Positions 60,655-64,000 of a stretch of DNA of 64,000 bases are shown here, piece by piece. The stretch is taken from the NCBI GenBank assembly GCA_903939735.1, contig CAJAIA010000033.1, forward strand, positions 1-64,000. The letters are read 5' to 3'. Origin of the DNA: an uncultured Ignavibacteria bacterium (GTDB taxonomy: Bacteria > Bacteroidota > Ignavibacteria > Kapaibacteriales > Kapaibacteriaceae). Under the pieces are notes generated by a model that saw nothing but the letters and a program-made list of their open reading frames with translations, searched no databases and was not told the DNA's origin. The translations under genes and the position numbers were made by a program. Numbering within the stretch: position 1 is the stretch's first letter; every line of letters begins with the position of its first letter.

Positions 60655-62895
60655 TCACTCCCCTACTACGCGCAGAGGGCTCCCCAGCTGTTCATTCTGG
60701 GCGGTAATGACTACAACGTATAAACCTGGCAAGGCTGGCGACGGAATAATTATCAGGCTGCTGCCGCCGTCCTCGATGATGTCGACGCTCCCGAGCGACA
60801 CTTGCTGTCCCACAAGGTCGTAGACCGATACAGACGCGATGTGATGCCGTTCCATGTTCAACCGCATGCGCACACGCTCACCCACACCTGCAGGAGAGGG
60901 CCACAAATGTGGGCGCTGCGTTGTATCTATGCCATCATACGAACCGACTGACGTAGGTGAGTCGAGCACGATCAGACCTTGGTCTCGCGTAGCGATAAGG
61001 ATTTTCTCATCCAATGCCGATACGAGCACATTTAATCCGCTGCGAAGCTCCGTTCTTTTTGTGAGTGATGCATTCACTGTCCAGACTGCGCCGTGCGCAG
61101 TTAGCCAGATTGGGCAGCCCTTCCCGGCCGCCGAAGTAGTAATGTAGGGAACACTGCTGAGTGAGTCGCTTACCACGGAGCACCAAGGCTTGCCCTCGCG
61201 AAGCGAAAGAACCCGCGAGTCGCTGACTCTTCCGTTCAGAAAGTAGTGCAGCGTGATCACTGCGCTACTGCTGTCGTTGGTGATGTCAACGAGCGATCCG
61301 TCCTCCGGCAAATCTGTGATCTCCACCTTTGCCCAACCGCCATCATACTGATACAGTCCGGCCTCGGTTGGCATCTGCACGCCCCCTGGGTTAAACCACG
61401 CATAGAGTCTCGACCCCACTCGGAAGACGGCGACGGAGGTTGCTACTCTTGTGTCACCACCAGAGACTGAGACTCTCGGTATACCGGTGGTGTCGTACGT
61501 GCGCCACGTGCCACTTTCGGGGCTGAAGGCGATGAGTCCAACTTCACGGGTTGCGGCGAGTACTTCATTACTGGATAAGCGGACGGAGCTCAGGAGCGTT
61601 GTATCGCTCTCGATCGTGACCACGTTGGAAAAGCCCGTGGTCGTTACGCTGAAGATCGATGATGGGCGTGTGACGAGGAGCCCACCGCGTTCGCTGCGGA
61701 CGTAGATGGACGACGGCGACATGATCCCATTCAGTGTGGCATCATACGTTGTCTCGAGATCAGACGTCAACCGATACCACCCATGATTGTTTACCCTCAC
61801 CACTGCCCAGCTACCAGCACTCGAAACCGCCGAGACGCTTGGCAGTTGCACAGACGAGCTGATCGAGGCCACGTGTTCGCCACGGGCGTCTAGCAACCGA
61901 TTATCTCCTGCGCCAAGAAGGACGATCCGACACAGTCCTTCAGGCGTGCATGCCGTTGCGTACCGCAGCTGTTCTCGTGTATCGGGTACGATCGTCAGTG
62001 GTATGGTCCTGACAACCGCCGTTCCTACAACGAGGTTGAGTACAGGTGATGCGCCATCACCTTGGCGGTCGTAGAAGAGCGCAACGGTATCGCCATCCCA
62101 TACGTCGGCATACGAACCAGGTGCTCCTGCTTTGGCGAGAGGCGATGCGGTGTTCAACAGGTCTACAACCATGACACTTCCCGTAGCGCTTACACTGTAC
62201 AAGTAGCGTCCGCCTTCCACAAGCTGACCATCAAGGTTGCTTACGCGCCTCCACGACGTAGCTTGTCTTTGAAGATAGATACCCGGTTCCGCCCTACCTG
62301 CCTTGCGCACACATGAGATTGCAAGAGGTCCGGTATCTGTGCGCTTAATGCTCGTTACCCCCGCGATGGCCAGTCCACTCGAGTCCTGAAACTCAATCGG
62401 AGTCCACTCATCGCCATTGTTCATAGACTGATACAAGCCGCGCGCATCATTGGCAGAACTTGCCGGCGATCCTCCTGTCCCAATGGTGACGATGCCATTG
62501 TCGTCGACATAGAGAGCAGACACATCACTGCCCGCACTTGGGGGTGTGATCGTACGCCACTGCCTCACCTGCCGATCATACCGATACAGCCCATCCGTTC
62601 CAGCAACGGCTGCAAAACAGTAGCGGCCATCTTTCGATAGCGCTATTGCAGTCACCGCCCACGTAGCAACTCCGAACATGCTTGCGGGCACGGTCACGCA
62701 TTCAGGTGTGTCGGTGAACGATCTTCCAAAGCAGATCGACGTCTCTGTTGCGAGACACACAGCACTCTCGTTCGAAGCAACACGGATGTAACTCGATGGC
62801 AGGAGAATGACGGGCTGAGCCAGAGATCGGATTACTGCGAGCAGCATGCACGCACTCAGGAAGGCAGTCCGCGAAATCGGATTCAGTGTTTTCAT
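60655..62895 (-). CDS. Secreted beta-propeller-like protein with T9SS-type C-terminal domain
   Basis: The 746-aa product has a signal peptide (AFLSACMLLAVIRSLAQ) and a long strand-rich region with repeated VYxDDNGIVTIGTGG- and RYCFAAVAGTDGLYRYDR-like blades, consistent with a beta-propeller. The last ~80 residues (ASVSVYDLVGQQVSLGSVDIIEDGGSSLIIIPSPALPGLYVVVI) match the type IX sorting domain. It is probably a surface or secreted protein. It faces away from a 616-bp non-coding region and is convergent with the T9SS plug gene. Confidence 0.8.
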   Translation of the reverse strand: MKTLNPISRTAFLSACMLLAVIRSLAQPVILLPSSYIRVASNESAVCLATETSICFGRSFTDTPECVTVPASMFGVATWAVTAIALSKDGRYCFAAVAGTDGLYRYDRQVRQWRTITPPSAGSDVSALYVDDNGIVTIGTGGSPASSANDARGLYQSMNNGDEWTPIEFQDSSGLAIAGVTSIKRTDTGPLAISCVRKAGRAEPGIYLQRQATSWRRVSNLDGQLVEGGRYLYSVSATGSVMVVDLLNTASPLAKAGAPGSYADVWDGDTVALFYDRQGDGASPVLNLVVGTAVVRTIPLTIVPDTREQLRYATACTPEGLCRIVLLGAGDNRLLDARGEHVASISSSVQLPSVSAVSSAGSWAVVRVNNHGWYRLTSDLETTYDATLNGIMSPSSIYVRSERGGLLVTRPSSIFSVTTTGFSNVVTIESDTTLLSSVRLSSNEVLAATREVGLIAFSPESGTWRTYDTTGIPRVSVSGGDTRVATSVAVFRVGSRLYAWFNPGGVQMPTEAGLYQYDGGWAKVEITDLPEDGSLVDITNDSSSAVITLHYFLNGRVSDSRVLSLREGKPWCSVVSDSLSSVPYITTSAAGKGCPIWLTAHGAVWTVNASLTKRTELRSGLNVLVSALDEKILIATRDQGLIVLDSPTSVGSYDGIDTTQRPHLWPSPAGVGERVRMRLNMERHHIASVSVYDLVGQQVSLGSVDIIEDGGSSLIIIPSPALPGLYVVVITAQNEQLGSPLRVVGE

Positions 62896-63167
62896 GATAG
62901 TTACCAGGTCTTACCCGGGAGATGTTACACCGTTCCGTCATACACGTTGCACCTCCAACGCACAACGGGCGCTCCATGAACAGCCATACACACCTCCGTG
63001 TAAACAACCATGTAAACAACTGTAATGTGCAATGATCGAAAACAATGATGTCAATACCAGCGGTGTGTAGTCGCACTCCGACCTTAACCTAACCAACATC
63101 TGTCACAAATCTGGTACAAGTAGAAACACGAAACCCCACTGGACCGTTAGTTCAGAGGGGCTTACGT

Positions 63168-63191
63168 CAGCGTAGCGGGATTTGAACCCAC
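63168..63191 (-). pseudogene. tRNA 3'-end relic (T-arm plus acceptor strand)
   Basis: Read on the minus strand, GTGGG-TTCAAAT-CCCGC is a standard tRNA T-arm, followed by TACGCTG as a seven-base acceptor strand. No matching CAGCGTA acceptor half, D-arm or anticodon arm could be found upstream. It looks like the 3' end of a broken tRNA or an attachment-site remnant. It could also be chance or part of an unrecognised RNA. Confidence 0.4.
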
Positions 63192-63413
63192 GCGACAACG
63201 CGCAATCTAGGAACATCAATCGCACCAGATTTGGTCCACTGCCAATGCCGGCACTCTTGAACAACACTGACAAAAATCATTGTTTGAACCACAAACAAGT
63301 ATGTAGGTTCATGGTGTACGTTTATGATGTCGGTCCGTGTCGTCGTCTCGGTTAGTGGCTTTGTGGTATTAGCATACCTGAATAGAGTTGACGACATTAG
63401 TTGCCACATAGGT

Positions 63414-63438
63414 CAGTAGGACGGGGAGGCCCCTACTG
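63414..63438. repeat. Hairpin with 7-bp stem upstream of the last gene
   Basis: CAGTAGG and CCTACTG form a perfect stem around an 11-base G-rich loop, 74 bp before ATG 63512. No T-run follows, so it is not an obvious terminator. Its role is unknown. Confidence 0.45.
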
Positions 63439-63511
63439 TAAAGGTTTTGTATAGGTGTTTCGTGATAGGCACGGCCATACGTTGCAGTGCATCTCATAAC
63501 TAGAGGATTCT

Positions 63512-64000
63512 ATGAAAACAACAACGCATACTGTTGCATGCAGACGAGCACTCTTGTCCTACGTCTTGCTGACTATCACGCTATTCTCATTCGGCGCTCT
63601 GCAAGCGCAGACCCTGCCCGTGGTAGGAAGGGTGCTGTGGCGGGTGCCCTTCAACCCAACCGGAGCAATTGCCTACGCTCCTTCGGTTGACCTTGTGTTC
63701 GCCGGTGTATACGGCGGCATGATCGTGGTCGTGAAAGGTTCTAGCGGAGAACCTCAGGACACAATTCTTACCGACACTTGGAGGCTATCACCAGACGGGG
63801 ATCCGCTAAGTGTTTCTACCGACCTCTCCTGCTCGCGCGATGGCCGCGTGATCGCCGTCACCGTTCGAAATGACGACGTAAGCAAGGTTGTGGTACTCGA
63901 GTACCCTTCCAAACGTATCCTGCTGGACAACCTGTACATCAGTGCCCTGAGCAGTGAGTATATCACCTATCGGATTACTGTATCTCCCTCTGGTCGGTAT
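63512..64000 (+). CDS. Secreted repeat-containing protein, N-terminal part
   Basis: The frame starts at ATG 63512 and is open to the window end (163 codons), so the gene is cut. It has a signal peptide (LLSYVLLTITLFSFGALQAQ), then strand-rich sequence with blade-like pieces (GAIAYAPSVDLVFAGVYGGMIVVV; DLSCSRDGRVIAVTVRNDDVSKVVVLEYPSKRILL), suggesting a WD40/YVTN-like beta-propeller. By analogy with the neighbour at 60.7-62.9 kb it may carry a T9SS sorting domain at its missing end, which cannot be seen here. Confidence 0.7.
   Translation, partial: MKTTTHTVACRRALLSYVLLTITLFSFGALQAQTLPVVGRVLWRVPFNPTGAIAYAPSVDLVFAGVYGGMIVVVKGSSGEPQDTILTDTWRLSPDGDPLSVSTDLSCSRDGRVIAVTVRNDDVSKVVVLEYPSKRILLDNLYISALSSEYITYRITVSPSGRY

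Larger units (their letters stand above)
62896..63511. other. 616-bp intergenic region without protein-coding genes
   Basis: This is the longest non-coding stretch in the window. It is less GC-rich than its surroundings and separates two divergent secreted-protein genes. It contains a tRNA-like T-arm relic at 63168-63191, a CGCG-ACAA-CGCG hairpin at 63191-63202 and a 7-bp stem hairpin at 63414-63438. Short open frames here look random. No clear TAnnTTTG element was found next to either flanking start. Confidence 0.7.

Noticed and set aside
63167-63409. An 80-codon open frame in the intergenic region
   Set aside because: No family resemblance, no promoter element, and it runs through the tRNA-like relic and hairpins.
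63167-63500. Possible tmRNA on the minus strand, suggested by the T-arm-like 3' end
   Set aside because: No 5' tRNA-like half or tag-peptide reading frame with a typical ALAA end could be found in the preceding 350 bases.

Overview
The window is a gene-dense, moderately GC-rich bacterial chromosome segment. It most likely comes from the Bacteroidota/Chlorobiota side of the FCB superphylum, with a 'Candidatus Kapabacteria'-like organism as my best guess. The reasons are a type IX secretion (T9SS) plug-domain protein, large secreted proteins with C-terminal sorting-type domains, and many TAnnTTTG (-7 type) promoter motifs. Many genes also lack a Shine-Dalgarno and have a start codon a few bases after the promoter motif. 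The phylum is inferred; no rRNA is present. No CRISPR array, insertion sequence or prophage was recognised.

Layout. 1-3.9 kb: end of an exopolysaccharide cluster (flippase fragment, heparinase II/III-like protein, divergent asparagine synthetase). 3.9-6.4 kb: a LytTR regulator with a degenerate receiver, an AEC transporter and a DUF1835-like protein. 6.4-12.5 kb: a secreted kelch/lectin protein, a multipass membrane protein, two methyltransferases and a glycosyltransferase. 12.4-17.5 kb: a minus-strand operon (SRP RNA, RNase G, dxr, rseP, surE, methyltransferase). 17.5-19.4 kb: homogentisate dioxygenase, tRNA-Arg and a small gene. 19.4-25.5 kb: ribosomal protein S1, folC, a PAS-UbiA/MenA fusion and purH. 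25.5-31 kb: a Lon-like AAA protease and an AddB-like nuclease. 31-33.1 kb: two lipoproteins and riboflavin synthase. 33.1-40.6 kb: a minus-strand operon trpS-fmdB-pcrA-outer membrane barrel-RsbW-like kinase-M28 peptidase. 40.7-42 kb: small outer membrane protein and rpe. 42-47.9 kb: minus-strand operon asd-manC-small protein-hutI-cysS-DUF2520 protein. 47.9-54.9 kb: PAP2 phosphatase, nitrilase, MazEF, murC and two parvulin chaperones. 55-60.6 kb: MerR/SDR pair, then an envelope operon (two unknowns, era, bamD, thioesterase, T9SS plug protein). 60.6-64 kb: two secreted T9SS-type proteins around a 616-bp non-coding stretch that holds a tRNA-like relic.

How it fits together. Much of the window concerns the envelope of a diderm: outer-membrane protein folding (BamD, two SurA-like parvulins, RseP), secretion of large surface proteins (T9SS plug protein and its likely cargo), peptidoglycan (MurC), polysaccharide synthesis (flippase, heparinase-like protein, asparagine synthetase, ManC, glycosyltransferase) and menaquinone (PAS-MenA). 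The rest is core metabolism and information processing. Genes are tightly packed, with ATGA/TAATG couplings and convergent genes whose stops overlap. The most unusual items are the PAS-UbiA fusion, the TAnnTTTG-at-the-start-codon promoter architecture, a bidirectional palindrome holding two stop codons, and the tRNA-like relic near 63.2 kb.
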